Shown: positions 45,620-57,505, counted from the stretch's first letter. The stretch is 64,000 bases of DNA from Euptelea pleiosperma (GCA_035048495.1 CM068553.1:4705259-4769258), one strand, 5' to 3'. The notes: a model not told the origin generated them from the letters alone. Program-made: numbers and translations.

Positions 45620-45990
45620 GAGTAAAACGTCTATCACAATTGGATTGCAAATCACACAAACACAGCCAATGAGTTCTCGGCACGTACACCTAAAAAGCAA
45701 AAGCACTTGTTTACGTGCCGAGAACTCATTGGCTTGTGATTGTGTGATTTACAATTTCGTGTGATAGAAGTTTTACTCCTCTGACTACTCATTGGCTTGT
45801 GATTGTGTGATTTACAATTTCGCGTGATAGAAGTTTTACTCCTCCGACTATGAAGTAAAACTTCTATCACACAATGCCAATGAGTTCTTGGCACGTACAC
45901 AAATGCTTTTGCTTTTTAGGTGTACGTGCCGAGAACTCATTGGCTGTGTTTGTGTGATTTGCAATCCGATTGTGACAGAAGTTTTATCTC
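45620..45990. mobile_element. Rearranged cluster of subfamily A hairpins
   Basis: Begins GAGTAAAACGTCTATCACA at 45620. A first hairpin closes near 45777. A tandem copy of its right arm (ACTCATTGGCTTGTGATTG) runs to about 45845, and then a second hairpin runs from GAAGTAAAACTTCTATCACA at 45853 to about 45990. The sequence GTAGTCAGAG just outside the first hairpin appears inverted on its other side, so the palindrome extends beyond the element. Confidence 0.75.
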
Positions 45991-46104
45991 TCTTCCTCTT
46001 TGCTCCAATCACAAGAGTTGCTAATTACTCTTTTAGAAGAGGTACATACATTAGATAGTAAGAGTCGTTGAGCATCAACGGCAAGGAGGAAGATGAAGGA
46101 TGTT

Positions 46105-47115
46105 TGAGTAGAACTTTTTTAAATCATAGTACGAGTGCCACATGACAGACTTTTAGAGATCACTGACCGTATGGATGTTTGGCCCATCCTTAGGTGGGCC
46201 CATATACAAAAAATCAACCTGATTAGTGCTTTCAAACCTTTCGATCTTTGTATCCCAAATAATACTCAAGTTCTACGGTTAATAATCAATTTATAAAAAC
46301 AACTACCATCCAAAACATTGAAATCACTAGTCAGGCTAATTTTGGTCTGTAGGTCCACCTAAGGGTATGCCACGTAGCTGATACTGTGGTGTGTCATAGA
46401 GGTCCATCAGCAAAGTATTATTCTAGATGTTTGGCCTATCCCTATGTGGGCCTACATACCAAAACATCTTAATAGAACTTTGCTGACGGATGTCGACTAC
46501 AGTATGAGCCACGTGGCACACTCTTAGAGACCATTGACCGTATGTTTAGCCCATCTACATGCCACAATTTCAAACCTTTGGATCTTTTTACCCCCAATAA
46601 TATTAAAATACAACCGTTAAAAATCAATCTATAAAAACAACTCCAATCCAACACTTGGAAATCATTGATCAGGCTAGTTTTTGGTCTGTATAGATACGTA
46701 GGGTTGGGCCGAACATCCATAAGGTCAGCGATGTCTAAGACTGCCATGGTCTCAGAGAATGAGTAGAACTTTGCTGATTGCTGACCACCCATAATATGAG
46801 CCACGTGGCACACTTACGGATGTTGAGCTTACAGACCAAAACTGAGCTCGATTAGTGATTTCTAAGCGTTGGATTGAAGTTGTTTTCATGGGTTGATTTT
46901 TAACAGTGGAATTTGATCAGTATTACTGACCATTAATTGGTGTACAAAGATCCAAAGGTTTGATTGAGATCACTAATCAGACTGAATTTTGGTTTGTAGC
47001 TTCACCTAGTGATTGGCCAAACATCCATATGGTCAGCATCCTCTAAGACTGTGCCACGTGGCTTATATTGTAGTGGTTCAACAACTTTGCTGACTGACAG
47101 TGGTGAGCAAAGTTC
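46105..47115. mobile_element. Three head-to-tail GGATGTTTGGCC-core foldback MITEs
   Basis: Copies at about 46105-46425, 46470-46770 and 46770-47115. The tip AATAGAACTTTGCTGACGG or GAGTAGAACTTTGCTGA, the G-box palindromes (46508-46517, 46800-46809, 47053-47062), the core and inverse core repeat in order. Confidence 0.75.
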
Positions 47116-47311
47116 TACTCTCAAAGAGTGTGCCACAGGGCTTATAGAGTCGTCATTGTGCAATTTTGGCTCAAAAACGTCTATGAGCAAAAATGGACTT
47201 TAAGAGTAGCAAGCAAGCTTTAAATATCTTTTAATTCATTGCTTGGTTTTAGGATGCGTGGTTTTCGAAGCTGATTTGCTTGTTGTCACAGTGCAACGCC
47301 TTTAAGACTAG

Positions 47312-47711
47312 GGAGTAAACTTGTGTCACAAGATGTTGTGACGGAAGCTGGTCACAGCACTCATTAAGAGCCACGTGGCATACTATTAAAGTACATTGAC
47401 CGTATGGATGTTTGGCCATTCCCTCGGTGGACCGGTGTACAAAAAATCAGCTTGATTAGTGATTTCTTATCGATTCGATTGAAGTTATTTTAATGGTTGA
47501 TTTTAACGGTAGGAATTTGAGCATTATTGAGCGTTATTTGGGTGCAAAACTCCAGAGGTTGCAAATCACTAATCAGGCTGATTTTTGGTTTGTAGGTCCA
47601 CCGACGGACTGGCCAAACATCCATACGGTCAGCATTATCGTGTGCCACGTGTCTCATATTGAGTGCTGGGACCGGCTTCCATCACAACATCTTGTGACAA
47701 AAGTTTTACTC
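47312..47711. mobile_element. GGATGTTTGGCC-core foldback MITE with GTGTCACAAGATG tips
   Basis: Tips GAGTAAACTTGTGTCACAAG and TTGTGACAAAAGTTTTACTC, with the palindrome-like CACAAGATGTTGTG inside each tip. G-box palindrome at 47370-47379, core CGTATGGATGTTTGGCC and inverse GGCCAAACATCCATACGG. No clear 9-bp duplication. Confidence 0.8.
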
Positions 47712-47779
47712 GTTTTGCTGGCACCTTCTTGAGTACCAACTACCAAGTACCAACCTCTACACCAACAAAGACGTTCCGA

Positions 47780-48125
47780 GTAAAATGAGCCACGTGGCTG
47801 ATGAAAACGAGCACGTGGCACATTCTTATAACCTTGATGACCCGTATGGATATTTGGCCAATTCCTAGGTGGACCTACAAACCAAAAATCAGTCTGATCA
47901 GTGATTTCTGGGTGTTGGATTGGAATGATCTTCACATGGGTTGATTTTAATTGGGGGAATTTGAGATTATGGACCATTATTTGAGGTACAAAGATCCAAA
48001 GGTTTGAAATCACTAATAAGCTGATTTTTGGTTTCTAGGTCAACCTAGGGATTGAAACAACATCATCGGTCAGAATCCTCTAAGAGTGTGCCACGTTGCT
48101 CATATTGTGCGCTGTCATCGAAGAG
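47780..48125. mobile_element. GGATGTTTGGCC-core foldback MITE
   Basis: Starts GAGTAAAATGAGCCACGTGG with a G-box palindrome (47789-47798). Arms AATCAGTCTGATCAGTGATT and inverse. The right end GTGTGCCACGTTGCTCATAT is followed by a decayed tip. Confidence 0.7.
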
Positions 48126-48919
48126 CAAGCAGGGCAGTTGCACCCCTCAACTTTAAAAATTGAAAAAAAATCTTTTCTTAAAGAAAAAAAAGTATAACAA
48201 GGTAGAGGTGTGGGCTAAACATCTATGTGATGGGCCCATATGGCGAGAAACTTTTTGAAAGCCGCAAAAATTTTGAAGCAGCGATCATGTGGCCAATGAT
48301 ATTGCATTAGGTACACCAAGGTTAACCTGGCGTAATATCACTGTCCTACACTTAGGTGTACCTGGGGCAACATCATTGGCGCATGATCGCTGCTTCTAAA
48401 TTTCCACCGCTTCAAGAAAATTCTCTTATATGGCAGCAGCGGTGAGTAACAAAAACCAATATAGGTAAGGCCTTTGGCATCAGGTCTACCTTGTTACATC
48501 ATGACCCTTCTAAAAATACCCCTTTAACCTATAGCCAGAAGAATGACCACCTTCACTCAAATCTCACCTGGGACCTTCCCTCTTTAAGGTTTTGGGACCT
48601 TCCCTCTTTAAGGTTTTGGACCCTGCCTCTGCACCTGCCCCACTTTGACAGTCGCTTGTTGCCTTGCCCACCCTTGAATAAAATCTTCGTTCTGCCACTA
48701 CTTTTGACCGTAACAGGAAATTGGGCTAAGGACCATCTGGTTTCTTAAGATCCTAAGCCCATTTGGTAGGTAAGGTTCTCTCTTTCAAATGACGTTTTTA
48801 CTCTAATTCTTCTTCCTCCCTGCTTACTTAGGGAATTTGCATCCCGTAACAATTTCCAATTTCTGGCATATCGTTTTAACTCTAGAAGACAGATCATTTC
48901 AGTCGGTTTCAGATTTTTC

Positions 48920-49100
48920 TAGTAAAACTTCCATCATGCGAAATTGTAAATCACACAAAACACAGCCAATGAGTTCTCGGCACGTACACAAGTGCTTTTG
49001 CAACGTACCCATGTGCTTTTGCTTTTTAGGTGTACGTGCCGAGAACTCATTGGCTGTGTTTTGTGTGATTTGCAATCCCATTGTGATGGAAGTTTTACTC
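48920..49100. mobile_element. Subfamily A hairpin MITE with perfect 9-bp duplication
   Basis: TAGTAAAACTTCCATCATGC to the inverse GATGGAAGTTTTACTC. Duplication AGATTTTTC at 48911-48919 and 49101-49109. Arms about 75 bp, closely paired, around GCAACGTACCCATGTGC. Confidence 0.9.
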
Positions 49101-49227
49101 AGATTTTTCGATTAGGGTTTTAGTTGCCGTACGGCCCGTACCTACATTTACAACTATTTTCAGACACGTGTGCTTGCGCTTACCAAGAGAGATGCTGCAA
49201 GGTGATTACTGTACGATAGGAGCGAGT

Positions 49228-49795
49228 AGAACTTTGCTGATGGAGTCCATCATCAACGTTGGACGGACAACAGTATGAGCCACGTGGCATATTCTTAGAC
49301 CACTGACCGTATGGATGTTTAACCCGTCTCTATGTGAACCTACGTACCAAAATTAGCCTCATTAGTGGTCTCTAAGAGTGTGCCACGTGATTCATAATGT
49401 GGTCTGTCAGCAACTTTGATGACGGGCATCCATCATCAAAGTTCTACTCCCATGGCAACGTGGCTCCCTTTGTAGTGACACGAGTAAAACTTTGATGACG
49501 GACACTGTCATCAAGGCCGATGACAGTGCACAATATGAGCCACGTGGCACACTCTTAGAGGACTCTGACCGTATTGATATTTTTACAATCCCTAACTGTA
49601 CCTACAGACCCAAAAACAGCTTGATTAGCGATTTCAAACCTTTGGTTCTTTGTACCTCAAATAATGGTTATTAATGCTCAAATTCCCACCACAACCCATG
49701 AAAATAATTTCAATCTAACGCCTAGAAATCACTAATCAGGCTGATTTTTTTTTGTGGGTCCTCCTAAGGATTGAGCGTCCAAACATCCAATCAAC
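49228..49795. mobile_element. Two GGATGTTTGGCC-core foldback MITEs with different tips
   Basis: The first (about 49225-49450) has tips GAGTAGAACTTTGCTGATGG and inverse CATCATCAAAGTTCTACTC. The second (about 49482-49795) has the tip GAGTAAAACTTTGATGACGG followed by ACTGTCATCAAGGCCGATGA, and has lost its right tip. G-box palindromes at 49279-49288 and 49539-49548. Confidence 0.75.
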
Positions 49796-49859
49796 CAACA
49801 GTCATCACGATCGTGGCTTGGCTCAACTTGAAAACAACCCGCAAAGAATGACTCGATGT

Positions 49860-50925
49860 GGTGTCTTAAGTGTTGGCATATTTTGATTGGTGCTGCGTAC
49901 ACATCAGATACTAATATATAAATTTAAATATAATAAAATATTAATACAGCACCAATCAAAATGTGCTAGCAGTTGGGCACCACATGGACCCCGGGCCATA
50001 TGACCACATGACCCGGGGTCCATGGAAATTCTCATTGGCTAAAATCGTACGTTACAAATAAATTTTATGTTTTAATTAATTAATTATTAAAATAAAAGCC
50101 GTACACTTGACCAACCATAAAAACGACAGCACAACACAATATGGGCGTTGTCGATGGACCCCTACACACTATGATCATTACTCTTCTAACAATCATGTTT
50201 TCATTAAAATTCAAAATTGTTCGGAATACATGTTGGATGCAAAGCCGCTTAGCAAAAATGAACTCTCTTTTAGTTGGATTGAAGTCATTGAACCCGACCA
50301 TGAATCTCTTGAGAGGATGTTTGATAACACTATCCCACCCATAATTCGCACTTCCAAGTGTGGCAAAAATGCGGTATTGGAAATTTTAGTGTACATTCGG
50401 GTTTATCATTTAAAAATGCGTTAAAAAATTGGATAAAAATTTAAAAAAAAAAAGTATTTACAATTTTATGTCTTATAAAATGAATTTTCATGTTCAAAAC
50501 TAAATAATTTGGAAAAGTTAGTGAATTATTCAAGAATGCGTGAATTTTTCTTAATCTTTGAATAAGACGTTGTTAAGTTCATTTTTTAGAGAATTCGTGC
50601 AGTTCGCGTATACTTCACGAATAAATCGAGAATTTACTAACTATGATGGTGGTGGTTAGAGATGTCTTCAACCAACTAGAAAAGGACTTGCAACTTACTC
50701 ACTTAAGGCAGAAAAAAATATCTGCCACCGCACATTAACTGCCAAAACAGTTGTGTGGTTGAGGCTATTGACTGTTGGATTGAAGAGATCTACGATCCAC
50801 GATGCAATAACTACAAAGAGTAAAATGGTATTTTTGCCTGTTAATAAAGTTGTTGGCTTGTGGACCATAAATTTAGCAACATGATAAATCCCATATTACT
50901 TGGCTTTCTTCTTTTCTTAGCAACT
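49860..50925. other. Spacer with a small foldback and no supported gene
   Basis: A foldback at about 49868-49975 pairs TTTTGATTGGTGCTG with CAGCACCAATCAAAA. A 105-codon frame at 50107-50424 has no recognisable domain. 50745-50870 is a decayed copy of the hairpin at 41341. Confidence 0.5.
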
Positions 50926-50929
50926 CCAT

Positions 50930-51190
50930 TTAAATGGTGGTGGTTTGTCCATTGTCCCATCCCTAGATGGACTTGTATACTAAAAGTCAACCTAATTAGT
51001 AATCTCTATCCGTTGGATTAGAGTATTTATTTTTAACTACGGATTTTGAGCATTATTTTGGGTACCCAGATCCAAAGGCTTGAGAAATCACTAATCAGAC
51101 TGATATTTGGTATGTAGGGCCACCTAGGGATAGGCCAGACATCCATATGATCGGTGGCCTCTAATTATGTGTCACATGACTCATACTGGG
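50930..51190. mobile_element. GGATGTTTGGCC-core foldback MITE, tip-less
   Basis: Arms GTCCATTGTCCCATCCCTAG / CTAGGGATAGGCCAGACAT, with the CTAATTAGTAATCTCTATCC interior and inverse. Outer tips are absent. Confidence 0.6.
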
Positions 51191-51799
51191 ATGTCAACAA
51201 CTTGCATTGGTGAACGTCTTGTGAAGTCCGCGTCATTGTCAACCTAGGTTTCTGATCCATGGTCTAGGGTCGATGAACATTAGTCATGGTGCATGGTGGT
51301 GTCATTTTTTCATTGGTTAATTTAAGTGTACTAGACTTTAATAATTAATTAACTAAATTTGAAGCCGCGATCTAACCGCACACCACATATTCCCATATCA
51401 TTTTTCAACATATTTTTTAAACCCAATACTAAAACCTAAGTATATATGGCGTGCGATCATTGGGCGCATGATCGTCGTTTCAAAAAAATTCCCCGTAAGA
51501 AGATTGTCTACATCAACTATTGTACAAAAAGACATTAAGGACCTTTTTTTTTTTTTTTTTGTAATCGCCATCGGACGGACCGGTCAAGCCCGTTAAAGTG
51601 GATTGCTACTCCTGGCACACTACTCAAAAGACCCCACGACCTCTCGAAAGAGGTGGATACACACCAACCATTTGAGCTAATTAAGGACTTAATTAGCTGA
51701 AATATGAAGAGAAACCAGCCATCTAAAACTCACCAACAAGAAACTAAAAGTGGGACATTTAATGGAACACAACTGTGCCCGTGACTCCCATTAAATGAA

Positions 51800-52176
51800 G
51801 GGTCGGGCTCAAGGGACCCCGATTTCTGACCCCCATCTTGGCTTACCCACATAGAAGATGAATCAATGGCTGATTTTTGGTGAGGATGATCTCTATGATG
51901 AGGAGATCATCCGCCCAAAAATTCAAATCATTCTGATATTCGTAGACTGGTTTAGAAGCTGAAGCATTATGGACAGTCGATTCTTACCGTGTAACTTTAA
52001 AACCACATTTGATGGGGTTAGAAATTTCAGAATGGGCTGATTTTTTGTTGGGGTGATCTATATGGCGAGGTTATCATCCCCACCAAAAATCGGCCATTGA
52101 TTCATCTTCTACGTGGGTACGCCAAGATGGGGGTCAAAAAAGGGGGTCAGAAATGGGGGTCCCTTGAGCCCGATCC
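51800..52176. mobile_element. MULE-type MITE with 9-bp duplication, in the DCR promoter
   Basis: Terminal repeats GGGTCGGGCTCAAGGGACC and GGATCGGGCTCAAGGGACC (inverted), one mismatch. Perfect duplication TTAAATGAA at 51791-51799 and 52177-52185. The whole element folds back on itself. Its right end is 31 bp before the DCR TATA box. The 9-bp duplication suggests Mutator-like mobilisation. Confidence 0.92.
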
Positions 52177-52216
52177 TTAAATGAATCCCAACCACATCTC
52201 ATGAACTCACCCTCTT

Positions 52217-52222
52217 TATAAA
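52217..52222 (+). promoter_or_regulatory. TATA box of the DCR-like gene
   Basis: TATAAA in CTCTTTATAAACTACCC, 98 bp upstream of the ATG. Confidence 0.75.
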
Positions 52223-52314
52223 CTACCCACAAACCCTTTTACTCATTATTTCAGTTCCCAACTCCTTTTTTCTTCCTGGCTAGCTCACTTTGATCTTTGA
52301 GCTTTCAATCAACA

Positions 52315-55300
52315 ATGGCAACTGAGAATGGGAAGGAGGAGGGGGTTGTGAAGGTGAAGATCATCAACAAGACTAAGGTCTTCCCTAGTAAGAAACTTGG
52401 AAGAAAAGAATGCCCTTTGGTCACATTTGATCTTCCCTATGTGACCTTCTACTACAACCAGAAGTTGTTACTATACAAAGGTGGTGATTTTGAAGAAATG
52501 GTGGTTAAATTGAAGGAAGGGTTGAGCATGGTTTTAGAACATTTTTATCCCTTAGCAGGAAGGTTGGGGAAAGATGAAGAAGGGGTTTTGAGGGTGGAAT
52601 GTGATGATGAGAAGGTTGGTGTAGAGGTGGTGGAAGCCGTCGCGGAGGATGTCGGGGTGGCGGAACTTGCAGAGGAGGAAGCTACTAGTGTTTTGCAAGA
52701 GATCATTCCGTACACCGGAGTCATGAACTTGGAGGGGTTCCACCGCCCTCTACTGGCTGTGCAGGTTAGTGTTCCTCTTCATACACAAATTATCAATTTC
52801 TCTATATAATTGCATATGTAAGTTTGGGAAAATAGTGACTGTGTGTGTGTTAGTGAAGATATTAATGTGGGTCCCCTTGAGCCTATTAAATGGTGTATGG
52901 TAGTATCATTTATGAAAAAGACTGTCACACTTGAAGACATCCTCATCTAATTTCTGTCTCAGTTATTAATGAAGAGGGCCTCTCTTTATAACCTAATGAA
53001 GGCCCGCTTTCCTTGGTGGAACCCTCCCCACCTACATTTTCATCCATATATTATTTAAAAAGGGTCAGGGTCCACATAGAAGATGAATCAATGGCTGATT
53101 TTTGGTGAGCTTGATCTTTATGGTGAGGAGATCATCATCACAAAAATTCAAATCAATGGCTGATTCATGGACTGGTTTAGAAGTTGAAGAATTATGGACC
53201 GTCTATTTTTTACCTCTGTAACTTGAAAATCACCTTTGATGGGGTTAGAAATTTCGGAATGGGCTGATACCACCCACTGATTCATCGTCTATGTGGGTAC
53301 GTCCAAAATGGTTGTCAAAAACGTTTTCTCCACAGGCAGAGGAGATAGAAGATAGAAGATAGAAGATAGAAGAAATCTCCATTGTTGGGTGATGGGGTCC
53401 ATGTGGCAAGTTTAATTGCAATAGGATTGAACCACGTGTAAAGAAGAAGCATTAATGATTCTTTTTTGCCACCTAAGAGAGCAATTTGGCTAGAAATCAG
53501 AGAAAATCTGTGACTTTCACTTTTGGAGATTTAAAGTCTCAGGTGTACGTGTGGTGTGGAAGTGAAAAGTCACAGATTTTCTGTGACTTTCTCTAGTCAT
53601 TGAAAATGGGCTCAGAAAAACTTGGCACACCAAAAACACATAATTAACTCGGATTAGATTAATTAATTAGTCGTCTTACCCACGGATGACCCGACAAAAG
53701 TATGTGCAGTCGAGATCCAGAATCCACGAGAACTATTGGATTCAAGGTCAGGTTAGTCTTTTGACTCTTTTTTACATTAGTGTCTACGTGTCATTTTTTT
53801 ATTGCACAGAATGCAAGGAGAGAGCAACTGCAGCAAGATTTACTGGATAAAACTTTGATGACCGGGCCCTGTCATCAAGGGAGATGACAGAGAAGCAGAT
53901 CTCGTGTATTTTGTACAGCGGACCACCTCAGCCTCACCACACACGTACGCAGGTGAGTACTTGAGTGCTTTTTCTCAAAACACTCACCTGTGTACGTGTG
54001 CGGTGAGGCCGAGGTGGTCCTTCCGTACAAATACACGTGCCGAGATCTGCTGCCTTGTCATCTCCCTTGATAACAGGACCCTGTCATCGAAGTTTTAGTC
54101 AGATTTACTCACCCACGTGGCACTTGTATATTTTTGTTGAGAATGCTGTGCTGATAAATGAGAGGGAATCTTTTTAAGTATATTCCTTTTTATATTCATC
54201 TGACCCCACCCGTCGCATAAAACTTTGATGACCGGGCCCTGTCATCAAGGGAGATGACAGGGGAGGAGATGTCGGCACGTGTATTTTGTACGGACGGATC
54301 ACCTCGGCTTCACCGCACACGTACCCCTAGGTGAGTACTTGAGAGCTTTTTCCCAAGACACTCGCCTGTGTACGTGTGCGGTTAGGCCGAGTTGATCGGT
54401 CCTACAAAATACACGTGCCGACATCTCCTCCCCTGTCATCTCCCTTGATGACAGGGCCCTGTCATCGAAGTTTTACTCGCATGTACCATGCCCTGCAAAT
54501 TCTCTTTTCTGATCTTAGATCAAAGAGATGGGACCTGCCGCTACCGAACAGGACCTACAAGTACTCCTTGCCAGTATAAATCTTTGGAAACGAACTGCGT
54601 CATCAACGTTGATGACAGACTATAGTATCAGCCACATGGCATACTCTTAGAGACCACTTACCGTATGGATTTGGCCCATCCCTAGGTGGACCTACATAGC
54701 AAAAATCAGCCTCATTAGTTTGGTCGTCCATCTAGGTTGGCCAAACATCCATATGGTCAGAATCTCTAAGAATCTGCCACGTAGCTCATATTAAGGTCGA
54801 TCAGCAACTTTGTTGACTGGCACCGATCACCAAAGTTCTACTTTTTTTTATTGTTAGATGGCGAGAGGTGCATTTAATGCCATGCACACCTCTCAGCAAG
54901 TAATGGAAAATGATGACCTTCGATTCATAGATGACGATAGCGATAGCGCGACCTAGGCCCGGCCCATTAATACACCTAGTAGTAGTACCATGTGGGCAAT
55001 AGGAACGGTGAGGATTCCTTCTTCCCATCCTGGCCATCCACCCGTCCTGACGTGATTCCACGTTGCGCTTAACGATAACATTTGCTACTCTGTGCAGTTC
55101 ACCAAGCTGAAAGACGGAGTCGCGATAGGGTGCGGATTCAACCACGCGATACTAGATGGAAACTCCACGTGGCACTTCATGAGCTCCTGGGCTGAGATCT
55201 GCCGTGGGTCAACAACCACCATCTCGGTCCCACCCTTCCACGATCGTACCAAAGCAAGAAACACCCGCGTGAAGCTCGATCTACCATCATCCGCTGCAGC

Positions 55301-55991
55301 CCACGAGAAGTCGGACCCATCAAGTGGTGACATCATAACGAACCCACGCCTGAGAGAGAAGATCTTTCGTTTCTCTGGACCCACCATCGAGAAAATCAAA
55401 TCAGACGTCAACTCAAACATATCAAACGACTCCAAACCATTCTCCACCTTCCAATCACTAGGAGTTCATCTATGGCGCGCCGTCACACGTGCACGTCATC
55501 TGAAACCAGAAGACTACACAGTCTTCACCGTATTCGCCGATTGCCGGAAAAGGGTTAACCCACCAATGCCGGATAATTACTTCGGCAACTTAATTCAGGC
55601 GATATTCACAGTGACGGCAGCTGGGTTGTTGTTAGCAAACCCACCGGAGATGGCTGCAGCAATGTTACAGAAGGTGATCGAGCTGCATGACTGGAAGGCG
55701 ATCGATGAACGGAGCAAAGAGTGGGAGAGTGCACCGAAGCTGTTTCACTACAAGGATGCAGGAGTGAATTGTGTCGCAATCGGAAGCTCGCCGAGGTTTA
55801 AGGTTTATGAGGTGGATTTTGGGTGGGGGAAGCCGGAGAGTGTGAGGAGTGGATCAAACAATAAGTTTGATGGGATGGTGTATTTATATCAGGGAAGGGG
55901 AGGAGGAGGGAGTGTGGATGTGGAGATTACTTTGGAGGCTGAAGCTATGGAGAAGTTGGAGAAGGATGAGGAGTTTCTTACAGTGGTTTAG
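52315..55991 (+). CDS. DCR: BAHD acyltransferase, DCR-like (cutin formation)
   Basis: Acyl-CoA-dependent transferase of the BAHD family. DCR in Arabidopsis is needed to put 9(10),16-dihydroxy-hexadecanoate into cutin and to form cuticular ridges. Exons 52315-52764 and 55098-55991 (phase 0, GT-AG), 447 residues. Start: ATG in AACAATGGC. Motifs: FDLPYVTFYYNQKLLLYK near the N-terminus, HFYPLAGRL, catalytic HAILD (166-170), STWHFMSSWAEICRG, KPFSTFQSLGVHLWRAVTRA, FADCRKRVNPPMPDNYFGNL, and structural DFGWG (390-394). The single intron lies after LLAVQ, as I recall for the Arabidopsis gene, but here is 2.3 kb and holds at least four MITEs. Some unusual features: Gly-rich QGRGGGGS before the last strand. 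Coding sequence is intact. The call rests on extended similarity, not just the HXXXD motif. Confidence 0.93.
53063..53325. mobile_element. Degraded MULE-type MITE in the DCR intron
   Basis: GGGTCAGGGTCCACATAGAA and GATGAATCAATGGCTGATTT, then ACTGGTTTAGAAGTTGAAG, match the GGGTCGGG family; the right terminus is missing. A (GATAGAA)n-like run follows at about 53344-53371. Confidence 0.65.
53847..54101. mobile_element. Subfamily B hairpin MITE with perfect 9-bp duplication, DCR intron
   Basis: Tips GGATAAAACTTTGATGACC and inverse (GTCATCGAAGTTTTAGTC). Duplication AGATTTACT at 53838-53846 and 54102-54110. Arms of about 110 bp carry GCCCTGTCATCAAGGGAGAT and CACACGTACGCAGGTGAGT, separated by a short loop. 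Confidence 0.9.
54215..54479. mobile_element. Second subfamily B hairpin MITE, DCR intron
   Basis: About 90% like its neighbour at 53847 and in the same orientation. Tips ATAAAACTTTGATGACCGGG and inverse ending GTTTTACTC; arms with GATGTCGGCACGTGTATTTT and inverse. The left tip base is altered and no duplication is recognisable. Confidence 0.85.
54596..54842. mobile_element. GGATGTTTGGCC-core foldback MITE, DCR intron
   Basis: CATCAACGTTGATGACAGAC at the left tip, CACCAAAGTTCTACTTTT at the right, core CCGTATGGATTTGGCCC and inverse GGCCAAACATCCATATGG. Ends about 255 bp before exon 2. Confidence 0.7.
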
Positions 55992-56168
55992 TGGTTTAGA
56001 AGATTTCATTATTAATATTGTGTGGGTTTTATTATTATTTTGTTATTGCAACTGTGATAGATCATAGATGCCTCTTTTTTCCTTTTTTTTTTTTCCTGTT
56101 TATTTAAGATACATCTTGCTGGGACTGTGAGTTAGGAGCTGGTTTTTATTGTTTGGAGTTTTAATAAT

Positions 56169-56193
56169 TATATATATATATATATATATATAT
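56169..56193. repeat. (TA)n microsatellite
   Basis: Pure TA run about 180 bp after the DCR stop. Then comes a stretch (56230-56460) resembling the antisense 3' end of a LINE; it has no readable frame. Confidence 0.85.
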
Positions 56194-56644
56194 GAAGTGT
56201 TTGTCTATTAAGCAAGTTAAGCAATTTTTTTTTTTTTTCGCTTAATGATGAATTATATTGAAGAGAGAAATGGATTACAAAAAATGGTGAAACGAATCAT
56301 CCAAGGAAAAGAAAAAGAGAGGAAAATAGGTTAGTCTACAAATCGGTAATAAGTTATCGAGAGGTCCGGCCTAAATCAAATGAAGAAATGGAGGTCTGTC
56401 CTCCCAGTACCATTGATAGGTTCTACTGCTCATAGATGATCCAAAATTTGTACAACAATCAGCTCCAAAATTTGTTTCCCAAGTTAAGCAACTGTCTCTT
56501 GATTTTGAATTAACATATTGATTGAGCAACTTTGAGAAAAGTAATAATAATCAACGAGAATTTTGTATCATGATATTTTCATTCACAAATGAAGCTCTTT
56601 TTGAATCACTATGAAATAAAATTTGAAAATTATTATCATTTGCG

Positions 56645-56785
56645 CATGGGTTGGACTCAAGAGCCCTCCTTTTTATGATCCCTCTTGGGAGTCGGACTCA
56701 GGGCCGTGGATTCAATGTACACCCCATACGGCCACGAGTCCGACTCCCAAGAGGGTATAGACAAAGGGGATCCTAGCTCATAAGT
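56645..56785. mobile_element. Foldback repeat with CTCTTGGGAGTCGGACTC arms
   Basis: CCCTCTTGGGAGTCGGACTC and inverse GAGTCCGACTCCCAAGAGGG flank GGGCCGTGGATTCAATGTAC; outer words GGGCTCAAGAGCC-like are eroded. One arm of the same family is at 1130-1215. Confidence 0.7.
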
Positions 56786-57299
56786 ACAATATGAAGATCA
56801 AAAGGTTGAGGTCTGACTTTAGTCTGGAAATTGGATTGTTCAACAGGAGCACTCTAGTGGACTATCGAAGTGATGTGCCCTTTTTTTCCATCTCTCTCTC
56901 CATCCACCCATACAATATTTTTTTAGAGGTTTTGTCAACGGATCAGATTCATGCGGATTCTTCCCCCAACTAATGAGTGGCAGAATTGTCATTTATGAAA
57001 TTGAGCACAAGTTTGGATAACCATTTTTTAAAAAGTATTTATTCCATAAAATATATTTTTTAATCAAAAAAGTCTTTTTATACTTCCATCTATGTCCTTT
57101 TCAAGTTTCAGAATTTCCAAATCATTTCTGATAATGTTCTAGCCTTGTGTCATTGTCATCCGCCAATAATATGGTTGAGCAAGGGGACCATTTCTTGCTG
57201 GATGGTACAAAATATATCAATTACCATGAAAGATGCATGGCCCCCCTTCTCACCACTAATGACTATCGTGTTGCATTGCTTTCTTTGTTTTCTTCTCCC

Positions 57300-57505
57300 T
57301 TCCCTTATCTTGAAAAAAATGGGAAAAATAATGAAAATAACTGTCGTTTCGCAATTTTTTTTCATAAAATAATGGTTTATTTTGGTTCTAACGGCCGTTA
57401 TTTAAAAAAAAAACAATGGCGGTTACTTTCTGAGTGTTAAAATGGTTCATAACGTAATGGGGTCGGTCCAAATCTGTTATAACGGCCGTTTTTTAAATCA
57501 GTGTG
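57300..57505. mobile_element. CAAGG hAT-like fragment
   Basis: Right part of an element of this family: TTCTAACGGCCGTTATTTAA, GTTAAAATGGTTCATAACG, then TATAACGGCCGTTTTTTAAA. Left terminus absent. Confidence 0.6.

Noticed and set aside
48500..48720. Repeat with TTCAAGGGTGGGC-type end (inverse near 48670) resembling the end near 58490-58530
   Set aside because: The two stretches share one end only and no second terminus or duplication was found, so an element could not be defined.
50107..50424. 105-codon open frame
   Set aside because: No recognisable domain or splice context; composition like the surrounding AT-rich spacer. Kept only as a note.
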